From: Candidatus Limivivens intestinipullorum
GTDB taxonomy: Bacteria; Bacillota; Clostridia; Lachnospirales; Lachnospiraceae
Assembly: GCA_018711185.1 (NCBI GenBank)
Contig: DVIQ01000105.1
Span: 1-54,943 of the forward strand
Direction: 5' to 3'
Length of the DNA: 54,943 bases
In this document: one piece after another, positions 1 to 8,100 of the stretch
Layout: every line of letters starts with the position of its first letter
Position numbering within the stretch: the stretch's first letter is position 1
Position numbers and translations under genes: made by a program
Notes under the pieces: model-generated
Seen by the model: only the letters and a program-made list of their open reading frames with translations
Databases searched by the model: none
Told to the model about the DNA's origin: nothing

Positions 1-74
1 AAAGGTGTACACAGTTCAGGATTTTCCATGTTGTTGCAGTCCTAGCGCTTATCTATTATTTCCCCTAGCGGTAA

Positions 75-1286
75 CTAACATTTCAAGCAATCCCTTCTTC
101 TTGATGTGTCCACCTTATAGGGTACATTATAGTAATAATGATTTTTCATTGCCTGGTAATCCTTGCTGTATTGGTGTTCCAGGCAGTATCCCTGCCTTTT
201 CTGGGTATTGAACCCTTCATTTTCTATTCGCCACCGTTTTCTTCCGTCTTCCGCTACCTCTGCCGCATTCCTCTTTGTTACTGGCAGATCCGTCAGAAAC
301 AGAAACCGGCTCTGCCTTTTCTCTCTTTCCCCTTTCTTTTTCCCTTTCCGGAACTCCTTTTCCGTTTCCTCACAGTACTCCACAGCATTCAACAGGTTTC
401 CATTATAATTGATCCCATTCACATACTCATAGCAGCGTCTCCCATTCCCAAAGCTTTCCTCCTGCCTGCTGCGTTCTATTTTGCGCAGGCTTTCATACTC
501 CTGCGCTATATAGGGTATACTCCCCTCCTTAAACCGTAGAATGTAGCGCCAGTTCTTCTCACGGCATTCTTCAAAAAACCTTTCGCAGGCATACAGGCTG
601 TCCGCGCTCAGACACACCGGCAGCCTGGGAAATTCTTTTTTTAGTCTTTCCAGCAGCCGCCAGCACGCTTTCCTCTCACAGTCCTGCTTTTCCATTTCCC
701 CTTCGGCGTTGTTTTCCACAAACTCCGTCATGATACTTACCAATACTCCCGGATGGAGTACAAGCTTCGCCTCCAGTACATAATAGTAGCTTTCCCTGTA
801 TTCTTCCGGGGTCCCTTTATTATGGATACGGTAAGGACATTTCTCATCCAATTCCCCGTGGGTACTGTGCAGCTGCGTCCCATCAAGGATTATCTGCCAG
901 TACTTTCCCCTGATTCTTGCGTTCTCAAACGCCCTGCTGCGGATCAGCCTTTTACACATCCGGCAGACGATATCCTGCAGCCCGTTGGGATCCAGCTTTT
1001 CCAGATACCGGTTGATCGTTTCCCAATAAGGGATCTCATCCGCCGCGGGAGACTCTCCACATAAATCCCATATATTTTTAAGCACAGCATCCGAATTGAA
1101 TTCTTCACTTGTTTTTCTCATGCTGCTGATATAAAATATAGATGAGAGAATACGCGTCATAAGGAGTATGATACTTGGGTATGTAATATAACTCTGGTGT
1201 CTGGGATCTGGCAGCTGCCTGAGCATGGGCATAAGATCCGGAAAGAAATGCCGGATTATCTTGAATAGTTCACAGGCAAGGTTCAA
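75..1286 (-). pseudogene. DDE transposase, C-terminally broken
   Basis: A 403-codon frame that reads as a DDE-type (IS4-like superfamily) transposase. Candidate catalytic acidic residues sit in the contexts ILDGTQLHS, LSADSLYA and RWRIENEGFN. The last of these is followed by KRQGYCLEHQYSKDYQAMKNHYY, typical of this fold. After NHYY (about position 131) the frame runs into sequence unlike a transposase tail and stops at 75, so the C-terminus looks cut off or replaced. The first usable start codon is TTG at 1284-1286, yet the frame stays open upstream to an SD (GGAGG, complement of 1349-1353) with no ATG, GTG or TTG in between. The natural start is therefore unclear. I did not assign an IS family. 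The gene is probably inactive. Confidence 0.7.
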
Positions 1287-1440
1287 CTGTTCCAGGTGTT
1301 CCCTTGTTTCTCTTCTCGTGATTTTTTCTTTTGTTTTTGCTGGAAAAACCTCCTTTCTTTGGGGCTTGCGAAGAAAAAGTTTTTGGGCTAACTTTATTAT
1401 CTCGCAATTCTCCTGAAAAAGGGAGGTTTTTATTAATAAT
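131..1440 (-). mobile_element. Insertion-sequence remnant
   Basis: This is the extent of the insertion sequence carrying the broken transposase. The left limit is the point near 131 where transposase similarity ends. The right limit is only approximate: AT-rich sequence runs to about 1440, just before a repeat fragment at 1465. I could not define terminal inverted repeats or a target duplication. Sequence left of 131 starts with TGTACCC on the minus strand and could be the end of a different element, but nothing decisive is visible in 1-130. Confidence 0.45.
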
Positions 1441-1464
1441 TATTTTTGCTCGTCAGAGCTGTTC

Positions 1465-1556
1465 GTAACAGGCAAGTCCAGGTCTGCGCGCATGCTTCGC
1501 AGACTGTAAGAACGTAATTCAGGAGTGCGAAAATCTCATCGCCGAAGGCGATTTCA
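1465..1556 (-). repeat. Partial copy of the GTAACAG hairpin repeat (copy F)
   Basis: Minus-orientation partial copy of the interspersed hairpin repeat described at 31674. It starts GTAACAG and keeps the GGTCTGCGC segment, the GTAAGAACGT segment and the inner hairpin ATCGCC-GAA-GGCGAT, then loses similarity at about 1556. It fills most of the gap between the transposase and the DUF1294 gene. Confidence 0.75.
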
Positions 1557-1601
1557 AACGGAAGCCCGCGCATTGCAGCGCGTCAGACGCGGAGGAAGCA
1601 A

Positions 1602-1886
1602 ATGAAGATTGGATTGATTGTATATCTGGCGGCAGTCAATGCCGCGGCATTTTTTCTTTTCGGAATCGATAAATGGAAAGCAAAACATTCCAGATGGCGT
1701 ATTCCAGAACGTGCGCTTCTGCTGGCGGCCCTGGCCGGTGGAAGCGCAGGGGCCTGGCTTGGCATAAAAGTGTTTCATCATAAGACCCGGCATAAACGCT
1801 TTGCGCTGGGAATCCCGGTTATTTTATTCGCGCAGATCGCAATTTTTCTGACGCTGTACCGGGTTTTCTTTGCGGCCGTCCCTTAG
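1602..1886 (+). CDS. DUF1294 family small membrane protein
   Basis: A 94-residue protein that matches the DUF1294 pattern: an N-terminal hydrophobic helix, a DKWKAKHSRWRIPE segment (family DK..A....RIPE), a glycine-rich helix GGSAGAWLGIKVFHHKTRHKRF, and a last hydrophobic helix. The HKT.H..F element is characteristic. It is probably a small inner-membrane protein; the family's function is unknown. The start is supported by GGAGG seven bases upstream. It stands alone between a repeat fragment and the regulator promoter at 2003, with no obvious operon partner. Confidence 0.85.
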   Translation: MKIGLIVYLAAVNAAAFFLFGIDKWKAKHSRWRIPERALLLAALAGGSAGAWLGIKVFHHKTRHKRFALGIPVILFAQIAIFLTLYRVFFAAVP

Positions 1887-1948
1887 ACAGGGGAGCCGTC
1901 AGGGGCGGTATGTGCCAGCGGCATATGTTTAGCGGCGGGCGAAGCGGA

Positions 1949-1972
1949 GCGCAGACCTGGCATGAACGGTTA
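1949..1972 (+). repeat. Possible right-end remnant of the hairpin repeat
   Basis: The segment GCGCAGACCTGG followed by CATGAACGGTTAC resembles the right end of the interspersed repeat (GCGCAGACCTGG then GCTGAACTGTTAC). Only this end is recognisable, so it may be a decayed remnant. Confidence 0.4.
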
Positions 1973-2002
1973 CATGAACTTTACGAATAACAAAAAAGAC
2001 CG

Positions 2003-2031
2003 TTGACAAATCCTGCGGTTAGTGGTAACTT
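2003..2031 (+). promoter_or_regulatory. Promoter of the Fur-like gene
   Basis: TTGACA at 2003-2008 and TAACTT at 2026-2031 with a 17-bp spacer. It is the only good sigma-A-like promoter ahead of the regulator gene at 2140 and leaves a leader of about 100 nt. Confidence 0.65.
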
Positions 2032-2041
2032 ATTCGTTAGA

Positions 2042-2059
2042 GGTTAGAAATATCTAACC
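2042..2059 (+). promoter_or_regulatory. Palindromic operator candidate GGTTAGA-N4-TCTAACC
   Basis: A perfect inverted repeat with 7-bp arms and a 4-bp centre, starting 11 bp after the -10 box, where a bound regulator would block transcription. The core TTAG-N6-CTAACC recurs over the -10 of the feo promoter (13857-13872). That suggests one metal-responsive regulator for both; the Fur-like protein encoded just downstream is an obvious but unproven candidate. Confidence 0.6.
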
Positions 2060-2139
2060 AAAGGAAGCATCTGGAAAATGCAAGAGCGGGTATTGGAAAG
2101 AGCCGCGGACTGTGGACGCGGCGGCAGGAAGGTGACGGT

Positions 2140-2421
2140 ATGTGCGATAAAGAAGCGATTATTCATGAGCTGAAAAGAAGAAGGAAACGCATCACGGAGC
2201 AGAGAAGGATTATGATTGACGTGATTACGGAGGAGGACTGCAAAAGTTTTAAAGAGCTGTATGTGAAAATCGCCAGGAGGGATCCGGGGATCGGGCAGGC
2301 TACCGTTTATCGCATGCTGCTCACTTTAGAGGAGATCGGCGCAATAGAACGTGTTCAGGGATACGTCCGCAAGGATTTCGGGAAGGAGCAGATCTCCAAG
2401 GAAGTGTCCGAGGAGACATAA
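2140..2421 (+). CDS. One-domain Fur-like DNA-binding protein
   Basis: A 93-residue protein equal to the N-terminal winged-helix domain of Fur-family regulators. Residues about 15-80 read KRITEQRRIMIDVI...FKELYVKIARRDPGIGQATVYRMLLTLEEIGAIERV, with the ATVYR.L recognition-helix signature. Fur proteins are normally 130-150 residues with a C-terminal dimerisation and metal-binding domain. That domain is absent here, and the frame ends cleanly before a terminator. It may act as a metal-blind repressor, or it may be a truncated gene that still keeps a promoter, SD (AGGAAGG) and terminator. The palindrome at 2042 suggests autoregulation. Confidence 0.8.
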   Translation: MCDKEAIIHELKRRRKRITEQRRIMIDVITEEDCKSFKELYVKIARRDPGIGQATVYRMLLTLEEIGAIERVQGYVRKDFGKEQISKEVSEET

Positions 2422-2428
2422 TTTTCAA

Positions 2429-2466
2429 AGGGGCTTGCAGAAACTGCTTCTGCAATGCCCTTTTTC
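2429..2466 (+). terminator. Intrinsic terminator after the Fur-like gene
   Basis: GGGCTTGCAGAA pairs with TTCTGCAATGCCC (one bulge) around a 5-nt loop and is followed by TTTTTC. It lies about 10 nt after the stop codon. Confidence 0.85.
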
Positions 2467-2557
2467 ACTGAGAGAAGACCATCGTATACTGTAAGCTGGC
2501 CGCGGTATCGCGGAGGATAGGAGAAGGAGGACTTTGCCTATCCGACCGCAGTTGCAA

Positions 2558-2584
2558 GTAACGGTTCAGTCATGCGGAACCGTT
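2558..2584 (+). repeat. Left-end hairpin remnant of the interspersed repeat, next to the hom promoter
   Basis: GTAACGGTTCAG, 7 nt, then GAACCGTT reproduces the left hairpin of the repeat at 30010 with the same arm lengths and spacing. The rest of the element is missing. The last two T residues are also the first two bases of the TTGACA -35 box of hom. Confidence 0.6.
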
Positions 2585-2611
2585 GACAAAAACCGAAAAT
2601 TCTCCTAAGAT
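2583..2611 (+). promoter_or_regulatory. hom promoter
   Basis: TTGACA at 2583-2588, 17-bp spacer, TAAGAT at 2606-2611. The leader to the hom start is about 145 nt. I see no recognisable riboswitch or T-box in it. Confidence 0.75.
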
Positions 2612-2761
2612 GTAGGTATTCGCTGCTGACTGCGGCGTGAAAATCAGAACGGTATTTTCCGGCCGTCCGGCGGCAAGACCCGGTCGGGGCGGCTGGATAA
2701 ACGGCGGAAATATCCGGTGGCTGTGCGCGTAAGCGCCGCCGGAAAAGAAAGAGGAGAGAAT

Positions 2762-4048
2762 ATGGAAAAAATCAGCATTGCCCTTCTGGGACTTGGAACC
2801 GTGGGCACCGGCGTTTATAAGGTGCTGAAGGCCCAAAAGGAGGATATGGCGCGCAAAATCGGCGCGGAGCTTGAAATAAAGAAAATTTTAGTGCGGAATC
2901 TGGAAAAAGCGGCGGGAAAGGTGGATGATCCCGGCGTGCTGACCAACAGCTGGCAGGAAATCCTGGACGATCCGCAGATTCAGATTGTGGCGGAGGTCAT
3001 GGGAGGCATTGAGCCGGCGGGAACGTATATCCTCCAGGCCCTGGAAGCAGGGAAAAATGTCGTGACGGCGAATAAGGATCTCTTGGCGGTGAAAGGAAAA
3101 GAGCTTTTTGACGCCGCGGGGAGAAAAGGACAGGATCTGCTTTTCGAGGCGGCGGTGGCCGGAGGCATTCCCATTATACGGCCCCTGAAACAGTGCCTGG
3201 CGGGAAATCACATGACAGAGGTTATGGGGATTGTCAACGGAACCACGAATTTTATTCTCACCCGGATGCTGGCCGACGGTATGGAATTTCAGGAAGCCCT
3301 GGATCTGGCATCCAGGCTGGGGTACGCGGAAGCGGATCCTTCCGCGGATATCGAGGGGCTGGATGCCGCCAGAAAGGTGGCGATTCTGGCCTCGGTGGCG
3401 TTTCACTCCAGGGTTACGCTGGAAGATGTCTACACGGAGGGAATTACAAAAATTACCGCCACAGATATCCGCTATGCCCGGGAAATGGGGTATACCATAA
3501 AGCTTCTGGGCGTTGCGAAGGAGACGGAGGGAGCAATCGAGGCCAGGGTACACCCCATGATGATTCCAAGCTCCCATCCCCTGGCGTCCGTGAAGGATTC
3601 CTTTAACGCGGTATTTGTCCACGGGGACGCGGTTGACGACGCGATGTTTTACGGGAGAGGGGCCGGAGAGCTTCCCACAGCCAGCGCCGTTGTGGGGGAT
3701 CTTTTCGACATTGCCAGAAACATCCGGTTCGGGTGCTGCGGACGGATTAGCTGTACCTGCTACCGGAATCTTCCTGTGAAAAAGATCGACGAGGTGACGA
3801 GCCGCTATTTCCTGCGCATGCAGGTGGACGATCAGTGCGGCGTTCTGGCCAGCATTTCCAGCGTATTCGGAAGCAACGGCGTAAGCCTGGCTCAGGTGAT
3901 TCAGAAGGCGAAGCAACAGGATACAGCGGAGCTTGTGGTCATCACAGAGGGCGTTGTGGAACGGCACTTCGCGGATTCGCTGAAAATTTTGAAAGGCCTG
4001 TCCATTGTAAAGGAGATTTCCGCGGCAATCCGGGTGTATGGAGATTGA
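2762..4048 (+). CDS. hom: Homoserine dehydrogenase with ACT domain
   Basis: Catalyses NAD(P)-dependent reduction of aspartate semialdehyde to homoserine, the branch point to threonine and methionine. 428 residues. The Rossmann motif GLGTVGTGV lies at about 10-18; the active-site region has VTANKDLLA (catalytic Lys) and GIVNGTTNFIL; the dehydrogenase signature GYAEADPSADIEGLDAARK follows; a C-terminal ACT domain spans about 350-428 (FLRMQVDDQCGVLASISSVFG), the usual site of threonine feedback inhibition. An earlier in-frame start at 2717 is rejected because GAGGAG sits properly spaced before 2762. It has its own promoter, and its stop codon lies inside the next promoter's -35 box. No other threonine gene is adjacent. 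Confidence 0.95.
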   Translation: MEKISIALLGLGTVGTGVYKVLKAQKEDMARKIGAELEIKKILVRNLEKAAGKVDDPGVLTNSWQEILDDPQIQIVAEVMGGIEPAGTYILQALEAGKNVVTANKDLLAVKGKELFDAAGRKGQDLLFEAAVAGGIPIIRPLKQCLAGNHMTEVMGIVNGTTNFILTRMLADGMEFQEALDLASRLGYAEADPSADIEGLDAARKVAILASVAFHSRVTLEDVYTEGITKITATDIRYAREMGYTIKLLGVAKETEGAIEARVHPMMIPSSHPLASVKDSFNAVFVHGDAVDDAMFYGRGAGELPTASAVVGDLFDIARNIRFGCCGRISCTCYRNLPVKKIDEVTSRYFLRMQVDDQCGVLASISSVFGSNGVSLAQVIQKAKQQDTAELVVITEGVVERHFADSLKILKGLSIVKEISAAIRVYGD

Positions 4049-4074
4049 CAAAGCGGTATACAATCATGTAGAAT
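4045..4074 (+). promoter_or_regulatory. gpmI promoter overlapping the hom stop codon
   Basis: TTGACA at 4045-4050, 18-bp spacer, TAGAAT at 4069-4074. The TGA stop of hom (4046-4048) is part of the -35 box, so the two transcription units abut with no spare DNA. Confidence 0.7.
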
Positions 4075-4167
4075 AAGTCAAAAAGACAGTATTATAAGAG
4101 ACAGAGCCGGAAGAAAGTCTTCCGCTCTGGGCAGATGACGCGTTAAAGGCGTCAGGAGGAGGAAAAA

Positions 4168-5709
4168 ATGAGCAAAAAACCAACTGTTTTGATGATTCTG
4201 GATGGATACGGCTTAAATGACAAGGTTCAGGGAAACGCCGTAAAAGAGGCCAAGACACCGGTTATGGACAGCCTGATGGCGGAGTATCCTTTTGTAAAGG
4301 GCTATGCCAGCGGTATGGCGGTTGGCCTTCCGGAGGGACAGATGGGAAATTCTGAGGTTGGCCATTTGAACATGGGAGCCGGCCGCATTGTATATCAGGA
4401 GCTCACCAGAATCACGAAGGAGATCCAGGACGGGGATTTCTTTAAGAATGAGGCTCTTTTAAAAGCTGTTCACAACGCGAAGGAAAAGGACACGGCCCTT
4501 CATCTTTTCGGTCTGCTGTCCGACGGCGGCGTGCACAGCCATAACACGCATCTTTACGGGCTTCTGGAGCTGGCTAAGAGAGAAGGCCTTGAGAAAGTTT
4601 ACGTACACTGCTTCCTGGACGGAAGAGACACGCCGCCCGCATCCGGAAAGGGATACGCGGAGGAATTGGAAGCCAAGATGAAGGAGATCGGCGTGGGACG
4701 CGCGGCCACCGTTATGGGACGATACTACGCCATGGACCGGGACAACCGCTGGGATCGTGTGGAGCTGGCCTATAACGCTATGGTAAAGGGTGTGGGTATC
4801 TGCGCGGACAGCTTAACCGGCGCCATTCAGAGCTCCTATGACAACGGAAAGAACGACGAGTTCGTGGAGCCGGCGGTGATTATGGAAGACGGAAAGCCGG
4901 TGGCGGTGATCAAAGATGGCGATTCCGTGATCTTCTTTAACTTCCGTCCGGACCGCGCCAGGGAAATCACCAGAGCTTTCTGCTGCGATGACTTTACCGG
5001 CTTTGAAAGGGAAAAGAGACTGGATCTCACCTATGTGTGCTTTACCGAGTACGACGAGACGATCCCAAATAAGACGGTGGCTTTCCACAAGGTTTCCATT
5101 ACGAACACCTTTGGAGAATTTCTGGCGGCCAACGGCTTAAAGCAGGCCAGAATCGCCGAGACGGAGAAGTACGCCCACGTGACCTTCTTCTTTAACGGCG
5201 GCGTTGAGGAGCCCAACGAGGGCGAGGACCGCATCCTTGTGAAGTCCCCCAAGGTTGCGACCTATGATCTGAAGCCGGAGATGAGCGCCTATGAGGTATG
5301 CGATAAGCTGTGCGGCGCCATCCGCGGAGGAAAATACGATGTGATTATCATTAACTTCGCGAACCCGGATATGGTCGGACATACAGGGATCGAAAACGCC
5401 GCTATAAAGGCCATCGAGGCGGTGGACGAGTGCGTGGGACGCGCTGTGGCCGCGATCAAGGAAGTGGACGGCCAGATGTTTATCTGCGCGGATCACGGGA
5501 ACGCGGAGCAGCTCATCGATTATGAGACAGGAGCGCCCTTTACGGCTCATACCACCAACCCGGTGCCGTTTATTCTGGTAAACGCGGATCCCTCCTATAC
5601 GCTCAGAGAGGGTGGATGCCTGGCGGATATCGCGCCTACGCTTATCGAGCTCATGGGACTTGCGCAGCCGGCAGAGATGACGGGCAAATCCCTGCTCATC
5701 AGGAAATAA
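4168..5709 (+). CDS. gpmI: 2,3-bisphosphoglycerate-independent phosphoglycerate mutase
   Basis: Interconverts 3- and 2-phosphoglycerate in glycolysis using two Mn ions and a phosphoserine intermediate, with no bisphosphoglycerate cofactor. 513 residues, the usual length. Seen in the sequence: N-terminal metal site VLMILDGYG; nucleophile Ser62 in [43 protein letters not shown]; and the C-terminal metal site [11 protein letters not shown] with a later HTTNPVPF histidine. SD AGGAGG precedes ATG by a normal distance. It is followed one base later by a small unknown gene, and enolase, the next pathway step, lies about 0.4 kb downstream. Confidence 0.97.
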   Translation: MSKKPTVLMILDGYGLNDKVQGNAVKEAKTPVMDSLMAEYPFVKGYASGMAVGLPEGQMGNSEVGHLNMGAGRIVYQELTRITKEIQDGDFFKNEALLKAVHNAKEKDTALHLFGLLSDGGVHSHNTHLYGLLELAKREGLEKVYVHCFLDGRDTPPASGKGYAEELEAKMKEIGVGRAATVMGRYYAMDRDNRWDRVELAYNAMVKGVGICADSLTGAIQSSYDNGKNDEFVEPAVIMEDGKPVAVIKDGDSVIFFNFRPDRAREITRAFCCDDFTGFEREKRLDLTYVCFTEYDETIPNKTVAFHKVSITNTFGEFLAANGLKQARIAETEKYAHVTFFFNGGVEEPNEGEDRILVKSPKVATYDLKPEMSAYEVCDKLCGAIRGGKYDVIIINFANPDMVGHTGIENAAIKAIEAVDECVGRAVAAIKEVDGQMFICADHGNAEQLIDYETGAPFTAHTTNPVPFILVNADPSYTLREGGCLADIAPTLIELMGLAQPAEMTGKSLLIRK

Positions 5710-5710
5710 G

Positions 5711-6046
5711 ATGATACTTGAGATTATCCGGCAGGCCATTGAGATCAAGCTGCGCTGCAACACAGAGACGCCGCTGATCTCGCCGGGAGAATACTGCTGT
5801 GCCTGCGGAATGGCCCTGCGTATTCTGGGTAATCCTTCCGGGCTTCTGGAGGAGGCCCGGAAGATGGAGACGATTTCCCAGCTTCGGGAAAAGCTGGATC
5901 CGGTGTTCGAAAAAGCTCTGGAAGCCCAGCCGGAGGAGGCGACACAGAATCGCCGGCTTTTCCATATGCTTTTGCACAGCCGGGCCGAGGGGCCGGTGAC
6001 GGAGGAGATCCGTCCCTTATTCGACCCGCCGGGAAGCGGCGCGTAA
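5711..6046 (+). CDS. Small protein of unknown function behind gpmI
   Basis: A 111-residue frame beginning one base after the gpmI stop, with a weak SD (AGGAA) inside the gpmI end, so probably translationally coupled. I recognise no family. It is predicted soluble and largely helical, has a short Cys cluster CCACG near residue 33, and ends in a Pro/Gly-rich tail. Base and codon use match the neighbours, which supports it being a real gene. The tight spacing suggests co-expression with gpmI but gives no function. Confidence 0.6.
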   Translation: MILEIIRQAIEIKLRCNTETPLISPGEYCCACGMALRILGNPSGLLEEARKMETISQLREKLDPVFEKALEAQPEEATQNRRLFHMLLHSRAEGPVTEEIRPLFDPPGSGA

Positions 6047-6112
6047 GCGGGCCGCCCGGTCTTCCGGCTGGATTCCTGTGAACATCATAAACGCTGCGAA
6101 TAGCGAAATGCC

Positions 6113-6150
6113 AAAAAGGACACACTATCCCCAAGGAGGTGTGTCTTTTT
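6113..6150 (+). promoter_or_regulatory. Terminator-like hairpin enclosing the eno SD
   Basis: GACACAC (6119-6125) pairs with GTGTGTC (6139-6145). The helix extends outward by AAAAAG against TTTTT with one bulged base. The 13-nt loop plus first stem base hold AAGGAGG (6133-6139), the SD of eno, and the helix runs straight into five T residues. It could end gpmI transcription, limit eno translation, or both. Confidence 0.6.
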
Positions 6151-7455
6151 ATGCAGAAATCGACTGCGATTGTGGATATTTATGCCAGAGAAATTCTGGA
6201 TTCCAGGGGAAATCCCACTATTGAGGCAGAGGTTTTGACAGAAGAGGGGATTACCGGGCGGGCGGCGGTTCCATCCGGCGCGTCCACCGGAGAGCATGAG
6301 GCGGTGGAGCTTCGGGACGGTCATGAGCGATATCTGGGAAAGGGTGTGCAGAAGGCAGTTCACCATGTAAATACGATTCTTGCGGACGCGGTGATCGGAG
6401 AAAATGTCCTTCATCAGGGAGAAATCGACCGTCTGCTCTTGAAAGAGGACGGAACCGCGAACAAGTCCAGGTTGGGCGCTAACGCGATTTTAAGCGTTTC
6501 CATGGCGGCTGCCAGCGCGGCGGCAAAGAGCCTTGGCGTTCCGCTTTTCCGGTATCTGGGCGGCATGCATGCCTGCCGCATGCCGGTTCCCATGTTTAAT
6601 GTGATAAACGGCGGCTGCCATTCCCGGAATTTTCTGGATTTTCAGGAGTTTATGCTTATGCCCGTGGGAGCTGAGAGTTTTTCCGAGGGGCTGCGGATGG
6701 GGACGGAGACGTATCACTGTCTGAAGAAGCTTTTGGATGAGAAGGGACTTTCCGTGGCGGTAGGCGACGAAGGCGGCTTCGCGCCGGATCTGCGGGATGC
6801 CGAGGAGGTTTTTGATTATCTGACCAGGGCGGTCCGGGAGGCAGGCTACGAGCCGGGGCGGGATCTGGTATTTGCCATGGACGCGGCTGCCAGCGAGCTG
6901 TATGACAGCGAGAAGGGGGGCTATTATTTCCCCGGAGAGAGCCGGATGAAGGGGAAAGAAACCGTCCGCACCAGAGATGAGATGATCGGTTACTATCAGA
7001 AACTCGCAAAGGATTTTCCGCTTATGTCCATTGAAGATGGCCTGGATGAAGATGACTGGGAAGGCTGGAAACGCCTGACCGAAGAGCTTGGAAAGCAGAT
7101 CCAGCTTGTGGGAGACGACCTCTTTGTGACGAACCCGGCAAGGCTGAAAAAGGGAATCCGCCTGAATATAGGAAACGCTCTTCTGGTGAAGGTGAACCAG
7201 ATCGGAACGCTGTCGGAGGCTTTTGAGGCTATGGAGCTGGCTCAAGACAACGGTTACCGCCGGGTGGTATCCCACCGCTCCGGAGAGACAGAAGATTCTT
7301 TTATCGCGGACATCGCGGTGGCCGTGGGAGCGGGACAGATCAAAACCGGAGCCCCGTGCCGGAGCGAGCGGGTGGCGAAATATAACCGGCTTCTGCGGAT
7401 AGAGGATTACCTGGGAACGGCTGCCGTCTACCGGGATCCCTTTGAAAAACCCTAG
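6151..7455 (+). CDS. eno: Enolase
   Basis: Converts 2-phosphoglycerate to phosphoenolpyruvate with Mg; also commonly an RNA-degradosome partner. 434 residues. Seen: N-terminal [19 protein letters not shown], the [15 protein letters not shown] substrate loop, the conserved [11 protein letters not shown], metal ligands in [24 protein letters not shown] and [10 protein letters not shown], and the catalytic lysine in [19 protein letters not shown] at 6139 would add four residues but overlaps the SD; ATG at 6151 is 11 nt past GGAGG and is preferred. The SD lies in a terminator-like hairpin. No separate sigma-A promoter is clear in 6046-6130, so read-through from gpmI may matter. Confidence 0.97.
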   Translation: MQKSTAIVDIYAREILDSRGNPTIEAEVLTEEGITGRAAVPSGASTGEHEAVELRDGHERYLGKGVQKAVHHVNTILADAVIGENVLHQGEIDRLLLKEDGTANKSRLGANAILSVSMAAASAAAKSLGVPLFRYLGGMHACRMPVPMFNVINGGCHSRNFLDFQEFMLMPVGAESFSEGLRMGTETYHCLKKLLDEKGLSVAVGDEGGFAPDLRDAEEVFDYLTRAVREAGYEPGRDLVFAMDAAASELYDSEKGGYYFPGESRMKGKETVRTRDEMIGYYQKLAKDFPLMSIEDGLDEDDWEGWKRLTEELGKQIQLVGDDLFVTNPARLKKGIRLNIGNALLVKVNQIGTLSEAFEAMELAQDNGYRRVVSHRSGETEDSFIADIAVAVGAGQIKTGAPCRSERVAKYNRLLRIEDYLGTAAVYRDPFEKP

Positions 7456-7467
7456 TAACGAACTGTT

Positions 7468-7514
7468 AGTTACTATTCTCAGTAGCCGCAAACACCTGCT
7501 GTTTGCGGCGTAAG
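7468..7514 (+). repeat. 47-bp repeat with CCGCAAA/TTTGCGG hairpin, copy 1
   Basis: Shares its layout with 10806-10852: AGTTACTATTC, about 4 variable bases, an AGCCGCAAA arm, a variable loop, TTTGCGG, then GTAAG. Both copies are 47 bp, intergenic and in the same orientation. Here the stem is GCCGCAAAC/GTTTGCGGC with a 7-nt loop. No T-tract follows. Confidence 0.65.
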
Positions 7515-7536
7515 AAGATGACATCGTTCAAAGTTC

Positions 7537-7565
7537 TTGACAAGGCTACACCGGTATGGTACACT
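7537..7565 (+). promoter_or_regulatory. secG promoter
   Basis: TTGACA at 7537-7542, 17-bp spacer, TACACT at 7560-7565, 25 nt before the secG start. It probably drives secG-rnr-smpB. Confidence 0.75.
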
Positions 7566-7590
7566 AAAATTCATGTGAGGAGGTGTAATC

Positions 7591-7827
7591 GTGGCAATTC
7601 TGAGGACGATTCTTACGATCATTTTTATTCTTGATTGTATTGTTTTAACGGTTGTTGTACTGATGCAGGAAGGCAAGGAGCAGGGCCTTGGTACGATTGC
7701 CGGTATTTCCGATACCTACTGGGGTAAGAACAAAGGCCGTTCAATAGAAGGCGCGCTGGTGAAGGTTACAACGGCGGTGGCGGTGGCGTATATCGCACTG
7801 TCGGTTATTTTGAATCTGAACTTTTAA
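7591..7827 (+). CDS. secG: Preprotein translocase subunit SecG
   Basis: Small subunit of the SecYEG channel that assists SecA-driven export across the cytoplasmic membrane. 78 residues with two hydrophobic helices (about 3-23 and 55-76) separated by VLMQEGKEQGLGTIAGISDTYWGKNKGRS. This matches the SecG pattern of LLQ.GK..GL followed by a Gly/Ser-rich cytoplasmic loop. The start is GTG with a strong SD (GAGGAGG). The secG-rnr-smpB order is common in Firmicutes and supports the call. Confidence 0.93.
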   Translation: MAILRTILTIIFILDCIVLTVVVLMQEGKEQGLGTIAGISDTYWGKNKGRSIEGALVKVTTAVAVAYIALSVILNLNF

Positions 7828-7954
7828 GGCGTTTGTTTCCCGGGTTTTGTGCGAAGGAATTCGGCCCGTGCGTGTATTTTGGCGTTTTTGACAGGTATCT
7901 GCTCAGCTCGAATGAGAGGAAGGGCTGGAAAGGCTGCTGCGGAAATCCCATCCT

Positions 7955-7972
7955 CTGTGTTTTTAAACACAG
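7955..7972 (+). terminator. Hairpin between secG and rnr
   Basis: CTGTGTTT-TT-AAACACAG is a perfect 8-bp inverted repeat with a 2-nt centre. A weak T-rich stretch (ATTTTTGC) follows about 10 nt later. It may be a partial terminator or an RNA-processing hairpin within the operon. Confidence 0.4.
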
Positions 7973-8002
7973 GCGAATGGATTTTTGCAGCGGTTTTTTT
8001 AT

Positions 8003-8060
8003 GTAACAGCTCAGCCCAGGTCTGCGCATATGCTTCGTAGACCGTAAGAACGTGATTCAA
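8003..8060 (-). repeat. Partial hairpin repeat in the rnr leader (copy G)
   Basis: Minus-orientation fragment starting GTAACAGCTCAGCCCAGG and running through GTAAGAACGTGATTCA, then stopping 40 nt before the rnr start. Just left of it (7974-7993) AATGGATTTTTGCAG resembles another internal part of the repeat, so the region may hold a rearranged copy. The 7827-8101 gap otherwise shows no gene. Confidence 0.65.
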
Positions 8061-8100
8061 TTGACACGGGCGCCGCGGGCGTCCGGTTAGAAGGTGAAGG

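Noticed and set aside
138-539. 133-codon plus-strand frame opposite the transposase
   Set aside because: Hydrophobic, low-complexity antisense shadow of the DDE transposase with no SD.
2888-4063. 391-codon minus-strand frame inside hom
   Set aside because: Antisense shadow of homoserine dehydrogenase with no family features.
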